DNA from: Planctomycetota bacterium
GTDB lineage: Bacteria > Planctomycetota > Phycisphaerae > Phycisphaerales > UBA1924
Direction: 5' to 3'
Assembly (NCBI GenBank): GCA_003696675.1
Contig: RFGH01000159.1
Location: forward strand, 1-45,732
DNA: 45,732 bases
The first letter of the stretch is position 1, and every line of letters begins with the position of its first letter. The position numbers were made by a program, and so were the translations under genes. The notes below the pieces were generated by a model. That model was given only the letters and a program-made list of their open reading frames with translations, did not search any database and was not told where the DNA came from. Positions 23,011-31,739 of this stretch are shown here, in pieces.

Positions 23011-26000
23011 ATGTCGCTGGCGCGATTCGGCGTACGGAAGCCCGTGGTGGCGAACCTGGTGATGTTCGCAGTGATCGGTGCGGGCATCATCTTCGGCCTG
23101 CAGCTGCGCCGCGAGTTTTTCCCCTATGTGGAACCGCGTCTGGTGACGATCACCGCGCCCTATCCCGGCGCGGCACCGGACGAGGTCGAGGCTTCGCTGG
23201 CCAAGAAGATCGAGGACCGCGTCGCCGACATCACGGATGTCAAGGAGATCAACACCACGGTCTCCGAGGGGCTGTGCTTGGTGCAGGTCGAGTTCGAGGA
23301 GGGCACCCCCATCGATCGGGCTGTGGCCGATGTCAAGCGCGAGATGGACGCGCTTCAGGACCTGCCCGAGCAGTCCGACCGCATCACGGTGGACAAGCTC
23401 GAGCCGAACCTGCCCGCGATCGTGCTGACGCTGTCCGGTGACGCCGACGAGCGCACCATGAAGGACTTCATGCGGCAGACGCAGGAAGACCTGCTATCGC
23501 TGCCCGAGATCACCGATGTGCTGCTCAGCGGTCAGCGGACCGACGAACTGCGGGTGGAGGTCGCGCCGGAGCTGGCAGTCAAGTACGGGGTGAGCCTGAC
23601 GACCATCGCCGACCGCATCGCGGCGGCGATGGCCGAGTTGCCCGGCGGATCGGTCCGCGGCACATCGTCCACCGTGTCCGTGCGGTCGATGGGGGTGGAG
23701 GAGCGGGCGGACGCGGTTCGTCAGATCGTGGTGGGGGCCGCGCCGGACGGGTCGGTGATCCGCGTCGGAGATGTGGCCAGCGTGACAGATGGCTTCGTTG
23801 ACACGGACCTGCGCGTGCGGTTCAACGGCAAGCCATCGATGTCGATGACTGTCTTCCGTGTGGGCGAGCAGGATGTGATCCGCATCGCCGAGCTGGTCAA
23901 AGCTTATGTCAAGGGGCGCAACGGCGAGGAGCTCGAGCTGTCCTTCGGTGAGCGTGTGCGACTGGCCATGGCCCGTGCGCGGGCCGACGCCGCGGCCGCC
24001 AAGGCCTACCAGAACGAGTTGGCGGTCTGGGAAGCGCAGGGCTCACCCCCAGGGCGGGTGCCTGTCCTGCGGCAGGGCGTCGCGGACCCGTCGATGGTGT
24101 CCGAACGGTTCGCGGCCCACGCGCTGGGCTATGAGCGATTCCAGGTGGCGCCGCCTCCGGGCCTGCTCGTAACCACGACCGACCTGGCCCGCTTTGTGCA
24201 GGGCCGCCTGGATCTGCTGACGCGCAACGCGCTGCAGGGCGGCATCCTCGTGTTCCTCACGCTGGTGCTGCTGCTGAACTGGCGGATCTCGTTCTGGGTC
24301 GCCGCCGGTCTGGTGGTGTCGCTCCTTGGCACGCTGGCGGTGATGTCGCTCGCCGGGGTGACTCTGAACCTGCTGACCATGTTCGGGCTGATCATCGTGA
24401 TCGGCATCCTGGTCGACGACGCGATCGTTGTGGCCGAGAACATCACCTCCCGGCATGAGAAGGGCGATCCCGCGCTGGTCGCGGCGGTCAACGGCACCGA
24501 TCAGGTCGCCTGGCCTGTGGTATCGACGGTGCTGACGACGATTTTCGCCTTCCTGCCGTTGTCCATGCTCAACGGGCAGATCGGCGATTTTCTCGGTGTG
24601 CTGCCGATCGTCGTTGGGTGCGCGCTGACGGTGTCGCTCATCGAGTCGCTGTTCATCCTTCCGGTGCACATGGGCCACAGCCTTCGATCGGCGGACCGCG
24701 CGAAGATGCGCAAGAGCCGCTCGGGCTTGTCACGCGCGCTCCACGGACTCGGCAACAGGATGGATATCGCCCGCGAGGGCCTGTTCAACAAGATCATCAT
24801 CCCCCGTTACGGGCGCCTGCTGGTCTGGTCGATCCACCACCGGTACATCACGATCGCGGTGTCGTTCGCGCTGCTCTTTATCTCGCTGGGCATGGTTGCG
24901 GGCGGGCGGCTCGAGTTCATCTTCTTCGAGGATGACGATGCCGAGACGGTCAACATCACCGTCGCGATGCCGATCGGCACGGCGGTGGACCTGACCGATG
25001 AGATCGTGTCCCGCATCGAGAATCTCGCGTTGTCCCAGCCCGAGGTCGCGTCCGTGTTCGCCCAGTCGGGCGCGGTGGACAGCATCGACGGCGAGGCGCC
25101 ACAGTCCAGCGCGTCGCATCTCGGGCAGTTGATCATGGAACTGACCCCCGTCGAGTTCCGCGACCGCACCAGCGCCCAGCTCATCCAGTTCCTCCAGGAT
25201 CAGCTCGGGGAGGTGCCCGAGGCTAAGAGCATCCGCATGGAGGGCGTCTCCGGCGGCCCGGGCGGCCCGGCGCTGAGTTTCACCATCACCGGCGAGCCGG
25301 GCGCACCGATCGCAGAGGCCATCGAGCGGGTCAAGTTCGTGCTCGCCGAGTTCGAAGGCGTCTACGGCATCAGCGATGACTCGGACTCGGGCAAGCGGGA
25401 GATCCGCTTCACGCTCAAGGACGGCGCCAGCGAGATGGGCTTTACCCGCGCGGCGCTCGGGCGCCAGATCCAGGCCATGGTCTTCGGACTCGAACCGTAC
25501 ACCTTCGCGGGCGAACGCGAGGATGTCAAAGTCCGCGTCACGACCAAGGAGCGCGTCCGGGATTCGATCGCGGCGCTCGAGCAGCAGTTCGTGTTCACCC
25601 CGGACGGACGGGCGGTTCCGCTGGGTGAGGTCGCCCTGATCCAGGAGGCGGAGGCGGAGGCAACGATCCGCCGCCTGGACCGCCAACGCGCGGTGTCCGT
25701 CACGGCCGATGTGAACCGCTCGGTCGCCAACCCGGACAAGGTCGCCGGCGAAATCAAGCCGCTGATCAAAGCCGCCATCGCGGATCTGCACGGCGTGCGC
25801 CTGGTCGAACGCGGCCGCCAGAAGGACCTCAAGGATTCGTTCGCCTCGCTGCCGATCGGCATGGCGGTGGCGGCGGGGCTGATCTATGTGGTGCTCGCCT
25901 GGCTGTTCGGCAGCTTCACCCAGCCGCTGATCGTCATGCTCGCCATCCCCTTCGCCACGGTCGGCATGATCTGGGGTCACATCGCGCTCGGGTTCTCGAT

Positions 26001-26448
26001 GACCTTCCTTTCGCTGATCGGCTTCATTGCGCTGGCCGGCGTGGTGGTGAATGACTCGCTGATCTTCATGGAGTTCTTCAACGAAGAGCGAAGGGCCGGG
26101 CACGATGTCCAGACTTCGGGCATCAACGCGGGCATCGCCCGCATCCGAGCCATCCTGCTGACGACCATCACCACCGTGCTGGGTCTGACGCCGCTGATGC
26201 TCGAGCAGAGCTTCCAAGCGCGCTTCCTTATCCCGATGGCGATCACCATCTCGTTCGGGCTGCTGAGCGCCACGGGCATCATCCTCCTGACGCTGCCCGC
26301 GCTACTCATGGTGCTCGACGACATCGTGCACATCGCCCGTTCCCTGTGGACCGGGCGCGTGGGTGGTCCGAGGATCAACCCGTTCGTTCCGGACCCCGAA
26401 CTCGGATTGCTCGATCACCCCGAGCGTATGGGCGGCCCGCGCGGTTGA
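23011..26448 (+). CDS. RND family efflux transporter permease
   Basis: Proton-driven inner-membrane pump of 1145 aa, longer than AcrB-type pumps (about 1,050). It starts with the usual FGVRKPVVANLVMF helix and has FPYVEPRLVTITAPYPGAAPDEVE in the first porter domain. The proton-relay motif is ILVDDAIVVAENI (D469, D470). The second half contains an FEDDDAETVNITV segment and LAGVVVNDSLIFMEFFNE with the final helices. A non-family insert of about 75 residues (about 312-385, Ala/Arg-rich, GERVRLAMARARADAAAAKA onward) lies in the porter region just before the helix bundle. Substrate is unknown. It forms an operon with the adaptor; no TolC-like gene is visible. The 3' end is 6 nt from the convergent htrA-like gene. 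Confidence 0.95.
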   Translation: MSLARFGVRKPVVANLVMFAVIGAGIIFGLQLRREFFPYVEPRLVTITAPYPGAAPDEVEASLAKKIEDRVADITDVKEINTTVSEGLCLVQVEFEEGTPIDRAVADVKREMDALQDLPEQSDRITVDKLEPNLPAIVLTLSGDADERTMKDFMRQTQEDLLSLPEITDVLLSGQRTDELRVEVAPELAVKYGVSLTTIADRIAAAMAELPGGSVRGTSSTVSVRSMGVEERADAVRQIVVGAAPDGSVIRVGDVASVTDGFVDTDLRVRFNGKPSMSMTVFRVGEQDVIRIAELVKAYVKGRNGEELELSFGERVRLAMARARADAAAAKAYQNELAVWEAQGSPPGRVPVLRQGVADPSMVSERFAAHALGYERFQVAPPPGLLVTTTDLARFVQGRLDLLTRNALQGGILVFLTLVLLLNWRISFWVAAGLVVSLLGTLAVMSLAGVTLNLLTMFGLIIVIGILVDDAIVVAENITSRHEKGDPALVAAVNGTDQVAWPVVSTVLTTIFAFLPLSMLNGQIGDFLGVLPIVVGCALTVSLIESLFILPVHMGHSLRSADRAKMRKSRSGLSRALHGLGNRMDIAREGLFNKIIIPRYGRLLVWSIHHRYITIAVSFALLFISLGMVAGGRLEFIFFEDDDAETVNITVAMPIGTAVDLTDEIVSRIENLALSQPEVASVFAQSGAVDSIDGEAPQSSASHLGQLIMELTPVEFRDRTSAQLIQFLQDQLGEVPEAKSIRMEGVSGGPGGPALSFTITGEPGAPIAEAIERVKFVLAEFEGVYGISDDSDSGKREIRFTLKDGASEMGFTRAALGRQIQAMVFGLEPYTFAGEREDVKVRVTTKERVRDSIAALEQQFVFTPDGRAVPLGEVALIQEAEAEATIRRLDRQRAVSVTADVNRSVANPDKVAGEIKPLIKAAIADLHGVRLVERGRQKDLKDSFASLPIGMAVAAGLIYVVLAWLFGSFTQPLIVMLAIPFATVGMIWGHIALGFSMTFLSLIGFIALAGVVVNDSLIFMEFFNEERRAGHDVQTSGINAGIARIRAILLTTITTVLGLTPLMLEQSFQARFLIPMAITISFGLLSATGIILLTLPALLMVLDDIVHIARSLWTGRVGGPRINPFVPDPELGLLDHPERMGGPRG

Positions 26449-26454
26449 ACGCCG

Positions 26455-27855
26455 TCAGTCCCTGCGAAGATAGATCGCGCCGCGCTGCGTCCCGCGGATG
26501 ACGCCGATCCGTATCGGCTCGGACAGATCGGCCGTTTCGAGGTACGACGACAGCTCTCGAACCGTGTCGAACGCGCGCCCGGAGACTTCGTAGATGAAAT
26601 CGCCCGGCTCGAAGCCCGACCGGGCGGCCGGCGTGTCCGGCAGCACATCGGTCACGCGGTAGCCGGGCACTTCGGCCACGACCACGCCGCGCCGGGTGGC
26701 GCTGAGCGACTCGGGCACGAGGATCAGGCCGGTCTTGTCCAGCCGGGCCCCGCCGAAGGCGAGGGCCTGCGCCGTGTCGCGATCGCCCAGCACAGCGGTT
26801 GCGGTGCGCTTGGCGCGGTCGCGGATGTACTCGATGGTGGTCGCACGCCCGGGATCGGCGAGCATGATGGCGTTGGACAGCCGGGTGACATTCTCGGTCG
26901 ACCGTCCGCCCAACGACACAATGATGTCGCCATCCTTCAGGCCCGCGTCGGCGGCGGGAGATTCGGGCAGCACGGTCACCACGCGCACGCCTCCCGCGAT
27001 GCCCAGCGACAGCGCGACCGTGGGGTCCACAGGGTCCATGGTGATGCCCAGCCAGCCCCGGTCCACGCGCCCGGTTTCGATGATGCGACGCATCACGGTC
27101 TGGGCAATGTCGGACGGGATGGCGAAGCCCAGCCCGTTGCTGCCGCCGCCCCGGCTGGCAATCGCGGTGTTGATGCCGACGATCCTCCCATCGAGATCGA
27201 CCAGCGGCCCGCCGGAGTTGCCCGGGTTGATCGCCGCATCGGTCTGCAGGAACTCCTGGAAACGCATCGGGGCCTCGTCCATGGTCTGGGGGTCGATGCT
27301 GCCCCGGCCCTTGGCGCTGATGATGCCCGCGGTGACGGTCTGCTCGAAACCAAACGGCGAGCCTACGGCAATGACCCACTCGCCCACGCCCAGCGCTTCG
27401 GAGTCGCCGAAGCGAGCGGGCTTGAGTCGATCGGCGTCGATCTTGAGCACGGCCAGGTCGGTTTCCGAGAACGCCCCGACCAGTTCGCCGTCCACCTCAC
27501 GCCCGTCGGCCAGGCGGACCTTGATGGTCTGCCCCGCTTCGATCACATGGTTGTTGGTGAGCACATAGCCGCGGGCGTCCACGATCACGCCAGAACCCAC
27601 GCCCACCTGCTGGCGGAAGCCGCGCCGGTTGTTGCGCTCGATGATGATGTGGACCACGCTCGGCTCGATGACCTCCGCGGCGTGCCGGAAGGCGGCCGAG
27701 AGCTCGGCCGCAGAAACCATCGCACGCTCGCGTTCGATCGAATCGATCGACGGAGGCTCGGGGTCGGCCCAGGCGACGCCGGGGGCGGCAAGCCCCGTGA
27801 ATGCGGACAAGGCGGCGACCAACCACGCGGTGGCACGCTTGGATTCAGAACGCAT
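26455..27855 (-). CDS. HtrA/DegP-type periplasmic serine protease with two PDZ domains
   Basis: Exported trypsin-like protease of 466 aa. A signal peptide (WLVAALSAFTGLAAPGVAWA) is followed by the protease domain with the complete triad: H103 (YVLTNNHVIEA), D133 (ETDLAVLKID) and S214 (INPGNSGGPLVD). Two PDZ domains follow, one near GWLGITMDPVDPTVALSLG with SPAADAGLKDGDIIVSLGG, the other near GYRVTDVLPDTPAARSGFEPGDFIYEVSG. This matches DegP/DegQ/MucD, which degrade misfolded envelope proteins. GGGAGGT (27859-27865, minus strand) gives a close Shine-Dalgarno site for the ATG. It follows queD by 83 bp on the same strand and might be co-transcribed with it. Confidence 0.95.
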   Translation of the reverse strand: MRSESKRATAWLVAALSAFTGLAAPGVAWADPEPPSIDSIERERAMVSAAELSAAFRHAAEVIEPSVVHIIIERNNRRGFRQQVGVGSGVIVDARGYVLTNNHVIEAGQTIKVRLADGREVDGELVGAFSETDLAVLKIDADRLKPARFGDSEALGVGEWVIAVGSPFGFEQTVTAGIISAKGRGSIDPQTMDEAPMRFQEFLQTDAAINPGNSGGPLVDLDGRIVGINTAIASRGGGSNGLGFAIPSDIAQTVMRRIIETGRVDRGWLGITMDPVDPTVALSLGIAGGVRVVTVLPESPAADAGLKDGDIIVSLGGRSTENVTRLSNAIMLADPGRATTIEYIRDRAKRTATAVLGDRDTAQALAFGGARLDKTGLILVPESLSATRRGVVVAEVPGYRVTDVLPDTPAARSGFEPGDFIYEVSGRAFDTVRELSSYLETADLSEPIRIGVIRGTQRGAIYLRRD

Positions 27856-27858
27856 GAG

Positions 27859-27865
27859 ACCTCCC
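27859..27865 (-). promoter_or_regulatory. Shine-Dalgarno GGGAGGT for the HtrA-like gene
   Basis: Read on the minus strand, GGGAGGT precedes ATG 27855 with a short spacing. It contrasts with queC and queD, which have no such site. Confidence 0.7.
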
Positions 27866-27899
27866 GGATGTGCATCGGCGGCGTCCGCCGTCTTTGATT

Positions 27900-27915
27900 G
27901 GGCACGGCCGTGCCC
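27900..27915. repeat. Perfect 16-bp palindrome between queD and the HtrA-like gene
   Basis: GGGCACGGCCGTGCCC is fully self-complementary and lies in the 83-bp gap between the two minus-strand genes. It has no T-run on either side, so it is more likely an operator or processing site than a terminator. Confidence 0.5.
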
Positions 27916-27938
27916 GCTTTCGACCCAGGCCCCGCTTC

Positions 27939-28418
27939 TCAGGCGAGACCGTACTCGGCCCAGCTCGAGCTGGTCTCGGTCACCCGGACCCGCTCCAGCG
28001 TGAGATCCTTCGACAGCCCGAAGCTGTTCCCGTGTTCGTCCTGATAGGACGAGCCCCGGGCGATCTCCCCGGCCACGAAGTCGTAGATGCGCTTGGCGAG
28101 GGCTTCCGTCGTGGGGTCTTGGTTCTCAAAAATCACCACACGGGTCCGATTTGTCTCGCACAGCTGCTCCAGGACTGGGTCCGCGGAGTTGAGGGCCAGG
28201 GCGTGGTCGTAGCGGTCGAGTTCGGCCTCGACGGCCAACTTGAGGGCCTTGAAGTCGCAGACCATGTCCCGCTCGTCCAGGCGTTCGGACGCGATCACCA
28301 GGTCGATGCGCCGGGAGTGGCCGTGGGGAAACCGGCACCGTCCGGGATGCTTGGAGAGCATGTGCCCGGACTCGACCTCGAACGACTTGCAGACGCGATA
28401 GACCATGCGGGGAGGCAT
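27939..28418 (-). CDS. queD: 6-carboxy-5,6,7,8-tetrahydropterin synthase
   Basis: QueD converts 7,8-dihydroneopterin triphosphate to 6-carboxytetrahydropterin, the first committed step to preQ0. The 159-aa product from ATG 28418 has the three zinc histidines (H19 in ESGHML; H32 and H34 in FPHGH) and the catalytic Cys in C28RFPHGH, the CxxxHGH arrangement of QueD. YDHALALN and the C-terminal TETSSSWAEY complete the active site. It is longer than the 120-aa E. coli enzyme. ATG 28418 is preferred over the upstream in-frame ATG 28451 because TACAAT ends 8 nt before it. It lies 84 bp downstream of queE. Confidence 0.92.
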   Translation of the reverse strand: MPPRMVYRVCKSFEVESGHMLSKHPGRCRFPHGHSRRIDLVIASERLDERDMVCDFKALKLAVEAELDRYDHALALNSADPVLEQLCETNRTRVVIFENQDPTTEALAKRIYDFVAGEIARGSSYQDEHGNSFGLSKDLTLERVRVTETSSSWAEYGLA

Positions 28419-28426
28419 TGTCGGCG

Positions 28427-28432
28427 ATTGTA
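28427..28432 (-). promoter_or_regulatory. -10-like TACAAT hexamer, 8 nt before queD ATG
   Basis: TACAAT matches 5 of 6 bases of the TATAAT consensus and ends 8 nt before ATG 28418 on the minus strand. It suggests that queD has its own leaderless transcript despite sitting behind queE. Confidence 0.55.
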
Positions 28433-28502
28433 GGGAGTCATAAAGGGCCACACAGCAAAGCGATAAAGCGCAATCCAGACGCTGTTTGCCATTTGGCCCT
28501 TT

Positions 28503-29252
28503 TCAAGTCCCCTTCGTGTCCCCGAACAGCCGGATGTGGAGCCGGTCGCCGTATCGCCATCCCCGCGTCCGGCAGGCCTCGACGACCCAAGCGACCTCGT
28601 CCGGGTCGGGCACGGTGACCCCCTCGGGCATCAGGATGATGTCATCGGGCTTCCAGCCGTCCACCCGGGCGAGCACGGACTCGATCTCGGGCAAGTCGTC
28701 CGGCCCGGTGACCACGAACTTGATCTGGCGGTCGGGCGAGCCGGCGATGAGTTCATTCAGCGAGGCGAAGTTGAGCCGCCGATGTTCGTGCCGCTCGGCC
28801 CACTTGCCCGACGGGTCCCGCGGGTCGCCCACGGGGGTCGAGTTGGCGAGTTTGGGCGAGAGACTCATCAGGTGGCATCGCACGCCTGGTCGCGTCACCG
28901 TGCCGGCGGTCTCGATGGTGATGTGAACGCCCATCCGGTGCAGCCGCTCGGTCAGCGGCAGCAGTTGCGGGAAGATCATGGGCTCGCCACCGGTCAGCAC
29001 CGCGTGGCGCAGCCCGGTCGCCCGCATCTCTTCGCAGAGCTCGTCCACGGGGCGTGAGACCGACTCGGGTTCCCAGCTCGCGTAGGGCGTATCGCACCAG
29101 CGGCAACGCAGGTTGCATCCCGCAAGGCGGAGGAACCAGGACGGCACCCCGGTCAGTTTGCCCTCGCCCTGGATCGACACGAACGACTCGGAGACCGGCA
29201 CCGAGGTGTCGGATGGTGTCCGTTGGTCGGGATGGATCGGCAGGGCGGTCAA
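28503..29252 (-). CDS. queE: 7-carboxy-7-deazaguanine synthase (radical SAM)
   Basis: QueE rearranges 6-carboxytetrahydropterin to 7-carboxy-7-deazaguanine using S-adenosylmethionine and a 4Fe-4S cluster. The cluster motif is C46NLRCRWC53 (CX3CX2C), preceded by [27 protein letters not shown], with [10 protein letters not shown] for SAM and IETAGT downstream. The best start is TTG 29252, which overlaps the queC stop in a TTGA and gives 249 aa beginning just ahead of the family homology. The longer in-frame ORF to 29333 runs through the end of queC and has no homology. Translation is therefore probably coupled to queC. Confidence 0.92.
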   Translation of the reverse strand: MTALPIHPDQRTPSDTSVPVSESFVSIQGEGKLTGVPSWFLRLAGCNLRCRWCDTPYASWEPESVSRPVDELCEEMRATGLRHAVLTGGEPMIFPQLLPLTERLHRMGVHITIETAGTVTRPGVRCHLMSLSPKLANSTPVGDPRDPSGKWAERHEHRRLNFASLNELIAGSPDRQIKFVVTGPDDLPEIESVLARVDGWKPDDIILMPEGVTVPDPDEVAWVVEACRTRGWRYGDRLHIRLFGDTKGT

Positions 29253-29986
29253 GGGGCGTACCGGGTGGGATCGGGCACGCCGGCTTTGCGAAAACCGGCG
29301 CGTCGCAGGTGGCAGGAGTCGCACCGCCCGCACGCGAACGCCTCCGCCCCGCGGACGACCGGGTCATAGCACGAGTGCGTCAGCCCGTAGTCGACGCCGA
29401 GCCGCGTGCCTTCCGCCACGATCTCGTCCTTGCTCATGCCGATCAGCGGCGTGTGGATCGTAAAGCCGTTCTGCTCCACACCGGCGCGGGTCGCGAGGTT
29501 GGCGGTCTGCTGGAAGCTCGCGATGAACTCCGGGCGGCAGTCCGGGTAGCCCGAATAGTCGATCTCGTTGACACCGATGAAGAGATCGTGCGCCCCAATC
29601 ACCTCGGCCAGCCCGAGGGCGATCGACAGGAACACGAGGTTGCGGGCGGGCACATAGGTCACCGGGATGTCAGCGCCCTTCGAGCCCTCGTCCCGGTCCT
29701 TGGGCACTTCGATCGCGGGGTCCGTCAGCGCGCTGCCACCGAAGATACCGATGTTCAGCGGGAAGACCCGGAATGATGCTGCATCAAGGTGATCGGCCAC
29801 GCGTCGGGCGGCTTCGAGTTCGTGCCGGTGCCGCTGGCCGTAATCGAAGGCGATCGCGTGGGACGCGTACCCCTGGGACCGGGCGATGGCCAGCGTGGTG
29901 GCGCTGTCCAGGCCGCCGGAAAGAAGGACCACCGCGGCACGGGCGGGGGGAGGGGGGGACGGATTCGCTCGGTCGGACGGGGACAT
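29249..29986 (-). CDS. queC: 7-cyano-7-deazaguanine (preQ0) synthase
   Basis: QueC turns 7-carboxy-7-deazaguanine into preQ0 with ATP and ammonia. The 245-aa product has the PP-loop SGGLDS (residues 23-28), [34 protein letters not shown] and the zinc site formed by C206 (HSCYDP), C219, C222 and C225 (ACGRCDSC). A Pro-rich stretch precedes the PP-loop. With queE and queD it gives the whole GTP-derived route to preQ0 except GTP cyclohydrolase; queF or tgt are not in the window. TACCGT ends 6 nt before the ATG. Confidence 0.95.
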   Translation of the reverse strand: MSPSDRANPSPPPPARAAVVLLSGGLDSATTLAIARSQGYASHAIAFDYGQRHRHELEAARRVADHLDAASFRVFPLNIGIFGGSALTDPAIEVPKDRDEGSKGADIPVTYVPARNLVFLSIALGLAEVIGAHDLFIGVNEIDYSGYPDCRPEFIASFQQTANLATRAGVEQNGFTIHTPLIGMSKDEIVAEGTRLGVDYGLTHSCYDPVVRGAEAFACGRCDSCHLRRAGFRKAGVPDPTRYAP

Positions 29987-29992
29987 CCGACA

Positions 29993-29998
29993 ACGGTA
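29993..29998 (-). promoter_or_regulatory. -10-like TACCGT hexamer, 6 nt before queC ATG
   Basis: On the minus strand TACCGT ends 6 nt before ATG 29986. It keeps the conserved T1, A2 and T6 of a -10 box but is the weakest of the set. Confidence 0.35.
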
Positions 29999-30053
29999 CG
30001 CTGTTTCGGACCGAGTGGGGCCAAATCGTGCAACATCCTTGGGTTGCTTGTGT

Positions 30054-30059
30054 TAGACT
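30054..30059 (+). promoter_or_regulatory. -10-like TAGACT hexamer, 6 nt before ATG 30066
   Basis: TAGACT ends 6 nt before the zinc-ribbon membrane protein start; the intervening GGGTGG is too close to act as a normal Shine-Dalgarno site. Confidence 0.45.
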
Positions 30060-30065
30060 GGGTGG

Positions 30066-30842
30066 ATGCCCATGTCGCTGCTCAGCGCGACAGTGCTCCG
30101 GGTCCGTCCCATCGGCAGGACCCGCGACTTCTGCCCGGTCTGCCGGCAGGAGGGACGCTTCTGGCTCGCCATCGCCGAACGCCGACGGGTGGTCCTGCTG
30201 ATGGACCGCGGCCCGATCGGGCACCCGCACCACGAACTCACCTGCATGTCCTGCCGGTGCAAAATGGAACGCCCGGCCGAAGAGCGTCCGGTGGCGACGC
30301 CGCCGGTGGGGGCGGCGGTCGAGACATTTGAGCCCGAGTGCCTCGCGATCGTCCAACGGCGGATCGAGGGGTGCGTCAAGATGGAGGAAGCTCGCCGATC
30401 CGGCAAGCTGTCCGCTCAGGGGCGTGAAGAGATGATCCGCGGTGCCGTGCATTGCTTTGCGCGCATCTACGACGAGGAACCGACCGAGCGCGTCACGCCG
30501 ATGATGAGCGGGCTGCTGTTCGTCGCAACGATCGCGCTGGGGGCGGGTGGCGTCTATGCGTGGTACCGCATGAACCACAATCCGCTGGCGATCGCGTGTG
30601 TATTCGCGATCGTTGCGATCTGGGGCGGGCTTTGGTACTGGATCGTCAGCCATTCGCCCCGCAAGAAGGTCCGTACCTGGCTGGCGATGGCCCTGGCACC
30701 GCTGGACCCGTCGGAGGAGGAAATCCGCCAAGCACGGCGAGAACTTCAGGCCATCCGCATGGGCGCAGGATTCAAGATCCGCCCGAAGAAGGTCCGGTCG
30801 AAGATCGAAAAAATCCGTCGTTCCGGATTGGTGGTCGTGTGA
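30066..30842 (+). CDS. Hypothetical membrane protein with N-terminal zinc ribbon
   Basis: A 258-aa protein of unknown function. The N terminus carries two Cys pairs, FCPVC (residues 22-26) and CMSC (from about residue 60), that can form a zinc ribbon, with another Cys two residues on (CRC). A helical charged region follows. Two membrane helices come next (MMSGLLFVATIALGAGGVYAW and LAIACVFAIVAIWGGLWYWIV), then a basic cytoplasmic tail with helical RQARRELQAIR and KKVRSKIEKIRR. No enzyme motif is visible. It diverges from queC across a 79-bp gap. A second in-frame ATG lies two codons downstream (30072). Confidence 0.75.
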   Translation: MPMSLLSATVLRVRPIGRTRDFCPVCRQEGRFWLAIAERRRVVLLMDRGPIGHPHHELTCMSCRCKMERPAEERPVATPPVGAAVETFEPECLAIVQRRIEGCVKMEEARRSGKLSAQGREEMIRGAVHCFARIYDEEPTERVTPMMSGLLFVATIALGAGGVYAWYRMNHNPLAIACVFAIVAIWGGLWYWIVSHSPRKKVRTWLAMALAPLDPSEEEIRQARRELQAIRMGAGFKIRPKKVRSKIEKIRRSGLVVV

Positions 30843-30966
30843 GCCTGTGTACGCGTTTTTATGATCGTGCCGCGTGAGACGCTGTCTCTTGCGGCGGAGA
30901 GCGGGAATCCGAGCGGGCGTCACCTTTACTCTGAGCGGATTGCTTTGATCAGCTTCGTGCGATCCG

Positions 30967-31003
30967 AAAACCGGAGGCGGCGGCGTTGGCCGCCGCTCCG
31001 GGA
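30967..31003 (-). terminator. Rho-independent terminator of the PEP-CTERM-like gene
   Basis: Read on the minus strand, CCGGAGCGGCGGC-CAA-CGCCGCCGCCTCCGG forms a long GC-rich stem with one bulge and is followed by TTTTCGG. It lies about 40 bp beyond the stop of the PEP-CTERM-like gene. On the plus strand there is no T-run, so it does not serve the gene ending at 30842. Confidence 0.75.
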
Positions 31004-31040
31004 GATGATCACGGTTCCGTGTGTCCGGGAACGGGACGGA

Positions 31041-31670
31041 TCACCGGCGACGGCGGGTGGCGACGAGGCCGCCGAGTCCGAGCACGGCGATCGCGCCGGG
31101 CGCGGGGACCGGGCGGAACAGGAAGTTCGGGCCGAAGCGGCCGCGCGAGGTCGCGCCGCTCCATTGGGTGGGCAACACGAAGCCGAGGTCGGCCGCGGCC
31201 GGGAACACACCGCCGCCGAAGTTGACGGCCGGGTCCATGGTCACGCTGGTGGCCGAGCTGATATAGCGGTCACCGTCGTCCGCGCCGTAGAGCGCGCCGA
31301 TGACATAGCTTCCGCTGCTGGACAGCAGTGTGTCGGCCACAGAGGTGTAGGTCCAGGCACCAACGGCGGTGCCGCTCGGGCCTGCCACGGCCGTGACAAG
31401 CAGCGAGCCGGTGTTCAGGTCCCAGATACCGACCTGGTGGTCGCTGGTCAGGCCTTCGAGCCCGGCCTGAGTGTCCTGGTTCCACACGCCGAGCCCGGTG
31501 ACGAACACATCCTGGTTGACTGTGAACCGCCAGCCGATCACATCGTCGGCGACCAGCCCGCCGTAGTACGAGCCGAACTGCGTACCGCCGGTGAAACCTT
31601 GAACGGCCTGCGCGTTGGCGACCGCGCTCGCGCCCGCCACTGCGAGCAACGCAAACATCGTGGTCTTCAC
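31041..31670 (-). CDS. Secreted PEP-CTERM-like protein with PAPGA-type sorting tail
   Basis: Exported 209-aa protein. From GTG 31670 it has a short signal peptide (KTTMFALLAVAGASAVANA), a beta-rich Gly/Thr/Ser body (GWRFTVNQDVFVTGLGVWN, VGIWDLNTGSLLVTAVAGPSG) and a C-terminal tripartite sorting tail: VPAPGA, the hydrophobic IAVLGLGGLVA and a terminal TRRRR. The tail is a variant of PEP-CTERM, with PAPG instead of PEPS/T, as seen in planctomycetes; it would direct processing by an exosortase/archaeosortase at the membrane. No exosortase gene is in the window. The start is set by AAGGAG at 31678-31683. The function of the body domain is unknown; it resembles DUF4082-like planctomycete surface proteins. 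Confidence 0.88.
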   Translation of the reverse strand: MKTTMFALLAVAGASAVANAQAVQGFTGGTQFGSYYGGLVADDVIGWRFTVNQDVFVTGLGVWNQDTQAGLEGLTSDHQVGIWDLNTGSLLVTAVAGPSGTAVGAWTYTSVADTLLSSSGSYVIGALYGADDGDRYISSATSVTMDPAVNFGGGVFPAAADLGFVLPTQWSGATSRGRFGPNFLFRPVPAPGAIAVLGLGGLVATRRRR

Positions 31671-31677
31671 TTTTTCA

Positions 31678-31683
31678 CTCCTT
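31678..31683 (-). promoter_or_regulatory. Shine-Dalgarno AAGGAG for the PEP-CTERM-like gene
   Basis: On the minus strand AAGGAG ends 7 nt before GTG 31670 and decides the start; in-frame codons further upstream have no site and lack a signal peptide. Confidence 0.8.
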
Positions 31684-31739
31684 CTCTCGGATCCCCACTG
31701 AGCCCCCGCCGTGTCGACGCCGAGGGCGTACGGACAGGC

